Assembly (NCBI GenBank): GCA_036744795.1
Contig: DAIOHK010000010.1
Location: 1-64,000, forward strand
Reading direction: 5' to 3'
Length of the DNA stretch: 64,000 nucleotides
DNA from: UBA5486 sp036744795
GTDB lineage: Bacteria > Bacillota > UBA4882 > UBA10575
A program made the translations under genes and the position numbers. The notes below the pieces were generated by a model, which did no database searches, had not been told where the DNA came from, and was given only the letters and a program-made list of their open reading frames with translations. Positions 1 to 7,518 of this stretch are shown piece after piece. Position 1 is the stretch's first letter. Every line of letters begins with the position of its first letter.

Positions 1-68
1 TTTGGGGTGCCTTCCTTTTTTATCCTGATTGCCTACTAAAATTATACACTAACTTGAGAGAAGCACGG

Positions 69-251
69 CGTATAACACGGTATTGCCGTTCTGGGTCGCG
101 GAAAGCCAACTCATGATGTCCGACAAGTAAGGTGATCATGGAGCCGACGCGACCACATCGATTCGCTAACCGAGTCGGCGGGGAAGGCAGACTCAAAGCA
201 GAATGCCCGCCTTGTAAGCTCATCGACGTCGGCAATGCCAAACGTTCTACG
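69..251. repeat. Imperfect palindromic element, copy 1 (attC-like)
   Basis: A GC-rich island in AT-rich DNA. Its outer arms are an imperfect inverted repeat: CGTATAAC then ACGGTATTGCCG at 69-88 pairs with CGGCAATGCC and GTTCTACG at 230-251. Inside is a hairpin, GCCGAC (143-148) with GTCGGC (174-179), whose loop CACATCGATTCGC (154-166) recurs exactly in the copy at 3386-3545. There the flanking stem has changed bases but still pairs. It resembles an oversized integron attC site, but the termini do not fit the attC consensus exactly. Confidence 0.5.
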
Positions 252-399
252 ACATGGGGGTAAAAGGCGCCGCATCCTTGCGGCGATTGTGAAAGCAAGG
301 CGTTGGAGTTTTATTAAATAAACATTTGCAAACTATTATGAAATATAATTTAATAGCAAGATATTTATCAATTTTACAAAATAGATGGGGGAAACCGTT

Positions 400-750
400 A
401 TGAAGGAAGTTATTGACAGTTATTGTGGTTTAAAATGTCAGGATTGTGATTACCGAACTTCTCATAATTGCAAAGGGTGTATTACTTCAAACGGTAATCC
501 TTTTCACGGAAAATGTGAAATTGCAGAATGCACAAAGGGAAAAAACAAAAGATTCTGTGGCGAATGTGAGAGTTTCCCATGTGAAATTATTACCAGATAT
601 TCAAATGACAGAGAGCATGGTGATAACGGTGAAAGAATTGAGAGATGTAAAGCCATAAAATCTAATTTAGTTCGAGAAGCACGAATAGGCATCAATCCTA
701 TCAGTTATTGCGGGCATCCTTTGATTGTGTTCACTCATGAAGTTGATTAA
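400..750 (+). pseudogene. DUF3795-type cysteine-rich protein, C-terminally truncated
   Basis: The start ATG at 400 follows a GGGGGA ribosome site at 387-392; an ATG at 385 is in frame but lacks one. The 116 residues carry the paired-cysteine pattern of DUF3795 proteins: YCGLKCQDCDYR, CKGC, CGECESFPC. Near the end the protein reaches NPISYCGH, which in relatives as I recall them opens a second cysteine-rich domain (YCGHHCDYC). Here it changes after 12 more residues into unrelated sequence and stops. I read this as loss of the C-terminal half by recombination. The remaining domain could still be made. The function of the family is unknown; metal binding is likely. Confidence 0.6.
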
Positions 751-762
751 GCAAGTCGAATC

Positions 763-912
763 ATGGATATTCGCGCCCACAGCCATGGACCTAACGGTGG
801 CAATAGCAAATATAGCAAGGATATTGTATGTCCAGATGGCTGCGTTATGTTCAGGCTGACGGCAAAGAAACTTGGAAATGAGAATTTTTATAAGGGGAAG
901 TTTTTTGATTAG
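763..912 (+). CDS. Small hypothetical ORF or gene fragment
   Basis: A 49-codon ORF in the same frame as the truncated DUF3795 gene, just after its stop. It begins MDIRAHSHGPNGG and has a CPDGC pair. There is no good ribosome site, and I do not recognise the family. It is probably the 3' tail of a lost gene. Confidence 0.25.
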   Translation: MDIRAHSHGPNGGNSKYSKDIVCPDGCVMFRLTAKKLGNENFYKGKFFD

Positions 913-972
913 TTTTGATTGTAATTGTGTTAAGTTTGAAGATAAGCCGAAAAGAGCTATCTAAGGTTTGCT

Positions 973-1001
973 GGACTTCGGCAATACGGTTACGTTATGT
1001 G
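973..1001. repeat. Single arm of the attC-like palindrome
   Basis: Read on the minus strand, this stretch gives CACATAACGTAACCGTATTG then CCG. It matches the left arm of the element at 69-88 (CGTATAACACGGTATTGCCG) apart from a short insertion. No convincing partner arm was found, so this is likely the end of a decayed copy. The rest of 913-1118 shows nothing recognisable. Confidence 0.35.
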
Positions 1002-1118
1002 AAATCGGCTAAAAAGGAGCAGAAGGTATGAAACTTAGGTTCTAGTGAAATAATTATTGTTGAAGTAAAGGGAAAATTTAGATAGAATATAAGGTAGAAA
1101 TTGAAAAGGACATTAGAG

Positions 1119-1505
1119 ATGAATAAAGATCAGAAATTCCTGTATTAGTTGGATATAGCGGAATATGATCTAAAAACTGCCGAAGCTATGCTAACTTCTG
1201 GTAGATTTGTGTATGTTGTTTTCATATGTCAACAGTCTTTAGAGAAGCTTGCCAAAGGATTGTATAATTATTACATTGATGATAATGTCCCGCGCGTACA
1301 TAATATTAGTTTTATTATAAATAGGTTAGTTGAAAAACTAAACATTGAAGTAGAAGAACAATGCTATTATTTATTCGATAAATTAGCTGCATATTATTTA
1401 CAGGGCAGATATCCTTCATTTAAAGAAAAAATATCAGAATTGGTCAGTGGGGACGAAGCAAGAAAAATCTTCGAAAAGACTAAGGAGGTTTGGCATACGA
1501 ATTGA
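1119..1505 (+). pseudogene. HEPN-domain protein with an amber stop at codon 10
   Basis: The ATG at 1119 opens MNKDQKFLY, then TAG (1146-1148), then LDIAEYDLKTAEAML in the same frame. Relatives have a tryptophan (YWL) at this place, so one G-to-A change (TGG to TAG) explains the stop. The remaining 118 residues look intact: CQQSLEKLAKGLY, PRVHN and YYLQGRYPSF are typical of small HEPN proteins, which pair with MNT nucleotidyltransferases in toxin-antitoxin systems. The codon after the amber is TTG, so a short form might be translated. No MNT partner is adjacent. The product lacks a clear Rx4-6H RNase motif. Confidence 0.7.
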
Positions 1506-1588
1506 TATATACCCCGAAGAGAATAAACATTAGAGATTACCCTTACATGAGAGATAAAAATGATCTTCCAATTCTTCTATCAGCGTGA
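1490..1588 (+). pseudogene. PIN-domain toxin remnant
   Basis: A short frame overlapping the HEPN end encodes LAYELIYTPKRINIRDYPYM then RDKNDLPILLSA and a TGA. The RDxxDLPIL-SA stretch is the central acidic motif of the putative-toxin PIN family, where it is normally followed by a strand ending in TGDKDF. Both the N-terminal half and the C-terminal end are missing. TAAGGAGG at 1481-1488 resembles a ribosome site but serves no intact gene. Confidence 0.5.
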
Positions 1589-1939
1589 TGTATACGGTAA
1601 TAAACTAGGATGTACTACAGATGTTCTATATTTAATAAACGAAAAACTAGGTGAAATTGAAATTAAGGAAAAAATATTATAGATGCTTTTCATTGCCCTC
1701 ATTTTAATGAGGATATACGAGAAAAAGATTTTAAAAAGATGTTAAAAGATTTGAGCAATACAAAAGGTATAGCATTGGGAAATAATAGTGCGATTATTAT
1801 TGTAAATGATAAGTATAGAATTATTTCATCCAGGGAAGATTCAAATGCTTATAAGATATTTAATAGGAATGGAGAAGTTATATCAGAAGTAATAAACAAA
1901 GATATTAAATTTAAAAATCTAAATGAATTGCTTACATAG
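1587..1939 (+). pseudogene. Frameshifted hypothetical protein
   Basis: Two frames read as one protein. Frame 1 gives TTDVLYLINEKLGEIEIKEK and then stops at 1680. From about 1672 another frame continues NIIDAFHCPHFNEDIREKDF and runs 66 more residues past the internal ATG at 1739 to the stop at 1939. The join falls in an A-run (GGAAAAAAT), a usual place for slippage. I do not recognise the family. Confidence 0.4.
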
Positions 1940-2010
1940 CCCGACACATGAAATCACATGGCTGTAAGGCAGAAAAAACAAAAATTACTAGTGTTGTATG
2001 AGGTGGTAAA

Positions 2011-2850
2011 GTGAAAATAGTTAAGTTAGTATTGATTGGATTTACAACTACATTGCTACGAGCAATGCTACAAGCAATTATACCAGAGGGACAAAAGACT
2101 GTTCTTGAACCAAGTATGTTTGTAAATAATGGCAGTATGCCTTTTGTGTTTATGATATATGGCACAATTGCCTATGGTATTATTGCAGCAATTTTTCTTG
2201 TTTTACATGAAAATATGAGTGGTAACAGAATAATGAAGGGCTTGAAATTTGGTATATTATATTCATTACTATGGATTGCATATCTTTTTGAACCGCTTCC
2301 TCATGTTGCAATGATTGATAGGATTACATACCCTATTGCTGATAGTATTGCATTGCTTGTTATGGGAGTATTATTAGGTAAATTTATTGCAATATCTTCA
2401 CCGATAAGGAAGTGTGGAACCACAAAACATTCCCTATTTAATATCGGATTAGTTACTACTCTATTTCTTGTAGGTAGAATTATTCAATATACGATTTTTA
2501 ATACATATTCTTCATTTATAAAATCCCCTATACCTTCTTTAGCATGGGTTATTGGTACAGGTATTGTTATTGGATTAGTATTCGATTATATCAATCCATT
2601 AATAGATAATAAAAATATTGTTGCCAAGTCCTTTGTATTTGGGGGTATTACTTTTGGTATTAATTTATTTGCATTTAATTTCTTTATGCCAATTGTTTTT
2701 AGTGTTGGTATATCGGACTTATTTATTAGGACAATATTAGATATTATTTTTGTCACTATTGGGGCTTGTATAGCAAATAGAATAGAAAATAAAAAACTGT
2801 TAAACAGTAGGAAAATACGCGTATCATCAAATAGTAGTAATTTAATCTAA
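2011..2850 (+). CDS. Integral membrane protein of unknown function
   Basis: The start GTG at 2011 follows GAGGTGG at spacing 6. The 279 residues contain about eight hydrophobic segments, separated by short charged loops and a basic C-terminal tail ending KIRVSSNSSNLI. No family motif, catalytic residue or transporter signature was recognised. It is the only clearly intact gene in the first 3.9 kb. It lies alone between degenerate fragments and is followed by a hairpin-forming element, with no evident operon partner. The base composition is AT-rich like the host, unlike the palindromic DNA around it. Confidence 0.6.
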   Translation: MKIVKLVLIGFTTTLLRAMLQAIIPEGQKTVLEPSMFVNNGSMPFVFMIYGTIAYGIIAAIFLVLHENMSGNRIMKGLKFGILYSLLWIAYLFEPLPHVAMIDRITYPIADSIALLVMGVLLGKFIAISSPIRKCGTTKHSLFNIGLVTTLFLVGRIIQYTIFNTYSSFIKSPIPSLAWVIGTGIVIGLVFDYINPLIDNKNIVAKSFVFGGITFGINLFAFNFFMPIVFSVGISDLFIRTILDIIFVTIGACIANRIENKKLLNSRKIRVSSNSSNLI

Positions 2851-2863
2851 TTAAATTATGACT

Positions 2864-2992
2864 TAATGTGCCTCGTTAAAGCGAAATTGAGAGTGGAAGG
2901 TGACAGTGTTAACGTCTGGAAGCCAACATGAAAGAGGCGTTAGAGGTGAGCCTCATTAGATCCCACCGGGGTCATTTCGCTTTGCTACATTG
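2864..2992. repeat. GC-rich hairpin element, possible intron or mobile-element debris
   Basis: Ten-base arms AAAGCGAAAT (2878-2887) and ATTTCGCTTT (2974-2983) are perfectly complementary. Flanking AATGT and ACATT extend the pairing. The enclosed 86 bases and the following 90 contain runs such as GAGGCGTTAGAGGTGAGCCTC-like folds and resemble structured mobile-element RNA. The sequence runs straight into a ParE reading frame at about 3084. Confidence 0.35.
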
Positions 2993-3018
2993 CTCGCCCA
3001 AGCAACCCGGGTCAGAGA

Positions 3019-3333
3019 GTGTGGAGACGTTCGAGAACCGTACAAGAACTTAGGAGTATCCCATCCCTCTCGGAGGTAAAGCGACGGGATTATATTACCA
3101 AGGATTCCGAATTCTACGCAATAAGATTAATAGAACGATTATTCCAGGTGATCGAAAAACTAAATTTATTCCCTGAAAGTGGGCGGGTTGTTCCGGAAAT
3201 CAATGATAAAAGCATAAGAGAACTAATCATAATGAGCTACAGGATTATTTATAAAATCGATAAGGATTTTATTTATATTCTGGCGTTAATACACGGTTCT
3301 AGAGACTTCAATAATATAAATTTAAATCCTTGA
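3019..3333 (+). pseudogene. RelE/ParE-family toxin, 5' end replaced
   Basis: From about 3084 the frame matches ParE closely: YITKDSEFYAIRLIERLF, FPESGRVVPE, IRELIIMSYRIIYKI and ILALIHGSRDF. These include the conserved Arg-Tyr strand and the HGxRD end. The first strand and helix of ParE are absent. In their place are 21 residues read from the GC-rich element upstream (MWRRSRTVQELRS...). A recombination has therefore replaced the 5' end, and the toxin is probably inactive. No antitoxin gene precedes it. Confidence 0.65.
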
Positions 3334-3385
3334 AGAAGCAAATAAAATCGAGGATTTTTTTAACAGAAAACTGGGGATGCGCCAT

Positions 3386-3545
3386 ACGTCGTATAACAGC
3401 TCGTTTACCGCTTCGGGGCGCGGATTGCATTTCATGATGTATTTTCTAAAAAAGTCAAATCATGAAGAAAACGCGATCACATCGATTCGCCAAGTGCGTC
3501 GCGCTAAGGCTCCTCGACGTCAGGAATCCGCGGACGTTAGTGCGC
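3386..3545. repeat. Imperfect palindromic element, copy 2 (attC-like)
   Basis: It shares CGTATAACA (3390-3398), CGCGGA, TCATGATGT and the loop CACATCGATTCGC (3478-3490) with the element at 69-251. The loop is closed by CGCGA (3472-3476) and TCGCG (3499-3503), a different but still complementary stem. The right end, CCGCGGACGTTAG, loosely mirrors the left end. Same loop, changed but paired stem: this points to selection for a fold in RNA or single-stranded DNA. Confidence 0.5.
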
Positions 3546-3690
3546 CAAGCAAGCTTGGTGCTTCTGATAAGGTGAAAATCCTTATCGGGTAAGGTTTAAC
3601 CAACCACCCGAATTGAGTGTTGCGTTGGTGCAGGTAACTGCATTCGGCGAAGCGTACGTAGAAACCATATAGGCCTGAGGAGACCGTAAT
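3540..3690 (+). other. Possible 5' fragment of a group II intron
   Basis: It begins GTGCGCC exactly at the right end of the palindromic element. Stem-loops follow, such as GATAAGGTGAAAATCCTTATC, then a GC-rich structured stretch ending near GGCCTGAGGAG. GUGYG is the usual group II intron 5' end. No reverse transcriptase and no domain V were found nearby, so this is at best a truncated remnant. Confidence 0.25.
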
Positions 3691-3694
3691 CCCG

Positions 3695-3850
3695 AATATG
3701 CTCATTCAATCCATCTTTCAGTTTTTTCATCAAATCTTTGTGTGATATTGTAGGTAATCCTGCAAGACTTTGAGCTTCAGCTTCGCTTAATTTTTGGTAT
3801 AATTCAAGTTGAGCTTGTTGTTGTTCATATAAAGCTAAGAGTCCATTTAA
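3695..3850 (-). pseudogene. Phd/YefM-type antitoxin, C-terminal remnant
   Basis: Read on the minus strand, this encodes LLALYEQQQAQLELYQKLSE then AEAQSLAGLPTISHKDLMKK. This pattern matches the C-terminal neutralising region of Phd/YefM antitoxins that partner RelE/ParE toxins. The N-terminal DNA-binding half is missing, and past the C-terminus the frame runs into the palindromic element. It may be a leftover of the same module as the truncated ParE at 3084-3333, now in the opposite orientation. Confidence 0.45.
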
Positions 3851-3910
3851 ATGAAAAGCGGGAAAGTAAAATCAATTGTAATAATTGGAGAAACAAGGTG
3901 CGTACATTAA

Positions 3911-4597
3911 ATGACCAGTATCATGATTGGCGATTTAAAAATAAATGTTATTAAAAAGAAGATCAAGAACCTGCATTTATCGGTCCATCCACCGGATGGA
4001 TGGGTACGGATTACTGTGCCCGATATGATGAATGATGAAGCAATTAGGAGTTTTGCTATTTCCAAATTATCATGGATAAAGAAACAACGTGCTAAATTCC
4101 AAGCACAGGAGCGACAGCCAGAAAGAGAGTTTGTATCCGGAGAGAGCTATTACTACCAGGGACGTCATTATTTGTTAAATGTAATTTATACAAATAAAAA
4201 GCAGAGAGTGGAGATTGACGGTCATAAGTATATCAACCTATATGTACGGGAGGGGGCTACTAAAGACCGGCGGGGAAAAGTAATGACAGAATGGTATCGG
4301 AATCAGCTGAAATCACAAATTCCCCCGTTTATTGAAAAATGGGAAAAAAGAATGGGGGTAAAGGTAGATTCCTGGGGTGTTAAATTAATGAAAACGAGAT
4401 GGGGGACTTGTAATACAAAAGCCAGGAGAATCTGGGTTAATCTTGAGTTGGCTAAGAATTCTCCGCGTTGTTTAGAGTATATCATAGTACACGAAATGGT
4501 CCATCTTTTAGAAAGACTTCATAATAAAAAATTCGTTTCTTATATGGATCAGTTCCTTCCCAACTGGAGAAGTGTTAAAAAAGAGCTAAATGGGTAA
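3911..4597 (+). CDS. YgjP-like zinc metallopeptidase (M48/SprT-like)
   Basis: This 228-residue protein matches the YgjP/DUF45 family. Residues 1-110 form the beta-rich N-terminal part (NLHLSVHPPDGWVRITVP). The catalytic part follows, with WGTCN at 164-168 and the zinc site HEMVH at 194-198; His204 in ERLHNKKF is the likely third ligand. The length is normal for the family. The substrate is unknown. Such genes often lie downstream of type I restriction hsdR genes; here only a short non-coding remnant precedes it. GGAGAAACAAGG lies upstream of the ATG. It converges with the DUF6143 gene. Confidence 0.85.
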   Translation: MTSIMIGDLKINVIKKKIKNLHLSVHPPDGWVRITVPDMMNDEAIRSFAISKLSWIKKQRAKFQAQERQPEREFVSGESYYYQGRHYLLNVIYTNKKQRVEIDGHKYINLYVREGATKDRRGKVMTEWYRNQLKSQIPPFIEKWEKRMGVKVDSWGVKLMKTRWGTCNTKARRIWVNLELAKNSPRCLEYIIVHEMVHLLERLHNKKFVSYMDQFLPNWRSVKKELNG

Positions 4598-4610
4598 TAC
4601 TTGAGTGCAC

Positions 4611-5177
4611 CTAATTTTTTAAGCTTATATTCTCTTCCCACCAGCCAAAAGCTACTATTGCAGAAAATGTAGTTGCTTCAGATCCAGGAGAAGTTAAAAA
4701 GAGGACCCAGTTACCCCCGGGTGGGAAAATAAACTTTCCATCCTCTTCACTTGCAATGGTTGTTCCAGGAGGAACTACTCGGTCAAAGACATTAATACCG
4801 CCAAGCGGAACCCCATTTACATTTTGATTAAACTGCACTTGCACTTTTGGTATCCGATGTGGAACTAGTGCTGTATTAGCAGTACTTACCTTTGTAGATA
4901 CATTTATTGTTCCAGGTGGATTTGTATTAAACCATATTTGCACTAGGAATGGTTTTTCTGAAAAATTAGATATAGTAAACACATTAGCAAAAAGATTGAC
5001 TCCAGAAAATGTCGGATTTACTAAAGCTCCCCAGGCGTTTGTAGTATTGCTAAAAGATAAGGATTCTGTCTGTCCGGCAAAATATTTACCTTGTATGGAT
5101 TTTGAAAGTGGATTTGGAATACTTACCACGTCAAACTGTTTTTTGGGGCGTAAAATTTTTAGAGAATTTGTTGACAT
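4611..5177 (-). CDS. DUF6143 family protein
   Basis: A 188-residue, beta-rich, glycine/asparagine/proline-rich protein resembling the DUF6143 family of spore-forming Clostridia. Recognisable segments are GKYFAGQTESLSF, NAWGALVNP, VQIWFNTNPPGT, FDRVVPPGT, EEDGKFIFPPGG and FGWWEE. The start is MSTNSL at 5177, eight bases after AAGAAGGTG; a 21-residue upstream extension has no ribosome site. There are no membrane segments and no signal peptide. The function is unknown; spore or surface association is only a guess. Confidence 0.7.
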   Translation of the reverse strand: MSTNSLKILRPKKQFDVVSIPNPLSKSIQGKYFAGQTESLSFSNTTNAWGALVNPTFSGVNLFANVFTISNFSEKPFLVQIWFNTNPPGTINVSTKVSTANTALVPHRIPKVQVQFNQNVNGVPLGGINVFDRVVPPGTTIASEEDGKFIFPPGGNWVLFLTSPGSEATTFSAIVAFGWWEENISLKN

Positions 5178-5260
5178 TACACACACCTTCTTAAAAATAG
5201 TATGCTTTATTATATTAAGAGCTTGGTGTAGATGGTACATAATGTTTAATTATCTTCAAG

Positions 5261-5560
5261 ATGGAAGAAACCTTAAGATATATAATATGTCGAGTGGTTT
5301 TTAATAAAAACGAAGCATTATATCCATATCATAAGTGGTTGTTGGAAGAAACTGAAAGGATTTCATTGAAACCAGAAAACTTCGATGACTTACTGGAAAA
5401 GCTTTTATTAACACCATCGTTTAAAACCGCAGAAAAACTAACAGAAGTATTGCTTGAGTTTCTAGGATTGAAAGAAAAAGAAGTTGACTGGCCCAATCAG
5501 TTTATGGTCGATAGTGAAATGAATTGGCTTGATCACGAGGCGCCAATTGATGATCTTTAG
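5261..5560 (+). pseudogene. C-terminal fragment of a nucleotidyltransferase-like protein
   Basis: The 99 residues (YIICRVVFNKNEALYPYHKW, LLEKLL, WPNQFMVDSEMNWL) look like the helical C-terminal region of aminoglycoside-type nucleotidyltransferase proteins. The catalytic GS-x-D-x-D half is absent. The frame opens only 18 bases before the ATG at 5261, and no ribosome site is present. I infer a truncated gene; a free-standing small protein is possible. Confidence 0.4.
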
Positions 5561-5682
5561 AATTCCGCACGATTACTTAGTGAAGAAGTAGTGAAATAAG
5601 ATAATTTATGGCTTATACTTATAAAAAGAAAAACTGTTTAGATGAATGATAATTGGTGAAGCTGCTTAAAATGGAGGCTTAT

Positions 5683-6387
5683 ATGAAAAAGCGAATTTTA
5701 ATTATTGATGATGATCCTGAGTTATGTAGATTGTTAAAGAAATGCATGGAAACTGAAGGCTATGAGGCCGATCTTGCTTACACTGGAAGGGAAGGTTTGG
5801 AGCTAATAAGAAAAAAGGACTATCATCTGATTGTGCTTGATATTATGATGCCGGAGATGGATGGGATTTCTACCCTCACTCATATTCGAAAAACAAAAAA
5901 TACACCGGTATTAATCCTTACGGCCAAGGGCGATGAGATGGATAAAGTTCTGGGTTTAAAATCAGGGGCAGATGATTATCTAACTAAGCCATTTAGCTTA
6001 TCGGAATTAACTGCCAGGGTGCAATCATTAATCCGTCGATATGTTGAACTGGGTGCTGCACCAAAAAAACCTCGGTGCATGGTTTTTGGTTCTCTGGTTA
6101 TCGATCCAGCACATATGCGTGTAACTTATAATGGTGAAGATCTTGCTCTTACCAGAAAAGAATATGATTTGCTTTATTTTTTGTCCTCCCATCCTGGGCA
6201 AATCTTTACTAAAAAGCAGATTTACCAAAATGTATGGCAAGAAGAGTATGCTTACGATGATAATAATATTATGGTTCATATTAGAAGGTTACGCAAAAAA
6301 ATCGAACCAGATCCGGAACACCCGATCTATATCTTAACGGTTTGGGGCATGGGTTATCAATTTAATGGAGACGCAGGTAATGAGTAG
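5683..6387 (+). CDS. OmpR-family response regulator
   Basis: The start MKKRILIIDDD at 5683 follows GGAGG at spacing 6; an in-frame start at 5653 is less likely. Residues 1-115 are a receiver domain with acidic pocket D10-D11, phospho-acceptor D53 (VLDIMMPEMDG) and Lys in LTKPFSLSEL. Residues 135-232 are the winged-helix DNA-binding domain (TRKEYDLLYFL, DNNIMVHIRRLRKKIE, VWGMGYQF). It overlaps the sensor kinase gene by 8 bases. The genes downstream suggest it controls an envelope-stress or bacitracin response. Confidence 0.95.
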   Translation: MKKRILIIDDDPELCRLLKKCMETEGYEADLAYTGREGLELIRKKDYHLIVLDIMMPEMDGISTLTHIRKTKNTPVLILTAKGDEMDKVLGLKSGADDYLTKPFSLSELTARVQSLIRRYVELGAAPKKPRCMVFGSLVIDPAHMRVTYNGEDLALTRKEYDLLYFLSSHPGQIFTKKQIYQNVWQEEYAYDDNNIMVHIRRLRKKIEPDPEHPIYILTVWGMGYQFNGDAGNE

Positions 6388-7300
6388 AGAGTATATATGG
6401 TTTATTATTCTAAGCATAGTCTTCGCTTATTTTCTTAATCGCCAGCGGCAGAATAGCCGCCGTATTCAGGATATTTTACGAGTTCTGGATGATATTATTG
6501 CCGGTAATGAAAATCTTAGAATTCATGTTGGGGCAAAAGAACCTATTGCCCCTTTAGTATTTAAAATCAATCAACTGGTAGATTCTTACCAAAAGGATAA
6601 AATCAAATTAGCCCAAACAGAACGAGCTAGGAAGCAGATGCTATCCAATCTATCCCATGATCTACGCACCCCTTTAACTTCGGTTTTAGGATACTTAGAC
6701 GCCTTATGTGAGGGGATAGCTGGTGCGGAAGCGGAGGAATATTTGCAGATTGCTAAAAATAAGGCTTATGCCTTAAAAGAGTATATTGATGGGTTGTTTG
6801 CTATGGCTCAGATCGAGGCGGACGAAATACAACTTAACTTGGAACCTATCGACCTATTTGAACTGTTACGCAGCGAACTGATTGGTTGGGTTCCAAAGTT
6901 ACAGAAAGAGAAAATAACTCTGGAAGTTCAAATTCCTGATGAAGAATGTTTTGTAATAGGGGATCAGCATGCAATAATACGGGTTTTTGGCAATTTACTG
7001 CAAAATGCTTTGCGTTATGGCCGAGAAAATAATTTTCTTGGTGTATCCGCTTGGGCTGATGATACGGGTGCTCATTTTGAAGTGTGGGATCAGGGCCCTG
7101 GGCTTTCTGCTTATGAAATCTCAAAGGTCTTTGACCGCCTTTATAAGAGCGATTCTTCAAGGTCGAGACCTGGTCATGGACTAGGTCTAACGATTGCTAA
7201 AGAACTAGTACAAAAGATGAAGGGGAAGATATCTATGGAAAGTACCCCTTATCTTAAAACCTGCGTGCGGGTTTCTTTACACAAAAGTAAGAAAAAGTAA
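6380..7300 (+). CDS. Sensor histidine kinase
   Basis: The start MSREYIW at 6380 overlaps the regulator stop and follows GGAG at 6367-6370. One N-terminal membrane segment (residues 6-20) and a short HAMP-like linker precede the dimerisation domain, with His93 in NLSHDLRTPLTS. The ATP-binding domain shows the N box (NLLQNALRYG), G1 (DQGPG), the F box (FDRLY) and G2 (GHGLGL). There is almost no extracellular domain. Such kinases usually sense through membrane partners, often an ABC transporter, which fits the Bcr-like transporter downstream. Confidence 0.93.
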   Translation: MSREYIWFIILSIVFAYFLNRQRQNSRRIQDILRVLDDIIAGNENLRIHVGAKEPIAPLVFKINQLVDSYQKDKIKLAQTERARKQMLSNLSHDLRTPLTSVLGYLDALCEGIAGAEAEEYLQIAKNKAYALKEYIDGLFAMAQIEADEIQLNLEPIDLFELLRSELIGWVPKLQKEKITLEVQIPDEECFVIGDQHAIIRVFGNLLQNALRYGRENNFLGVSAWADDTGAHFEVWDQGPGLSAYEISKVFDRLYKSDSSRSRPGHGLGLTIAKELVQKMKGKISMESTPYLKTCVRVSLHKSKKK

Positions 7301-7518
7301 GAAAATTGTAAGCTCCATGTCAGATCTACCGGGTAGAATAAAGATAGCTGGTTAAAAAGATGAAATAGCAAGTTATTAGAAGATTTTATTGGTATTATCA
7401 TCAGCTTTCAATCATTAACAGCTTCCTACCTTAAATAGAACAAGGAATAATGATTGTTAGTAACTTCTAGAGATTCATCTTTATTACCAAATTATATTTT
7501 CTACAAGGAGGTTTAGAT

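Noticed and set aside
4996..5304. Plus-strand ORF antisense to the DUF6143 gene
   Set aside because: It is a shadow of the convincing minus-strand gene; its composition and residues look random.
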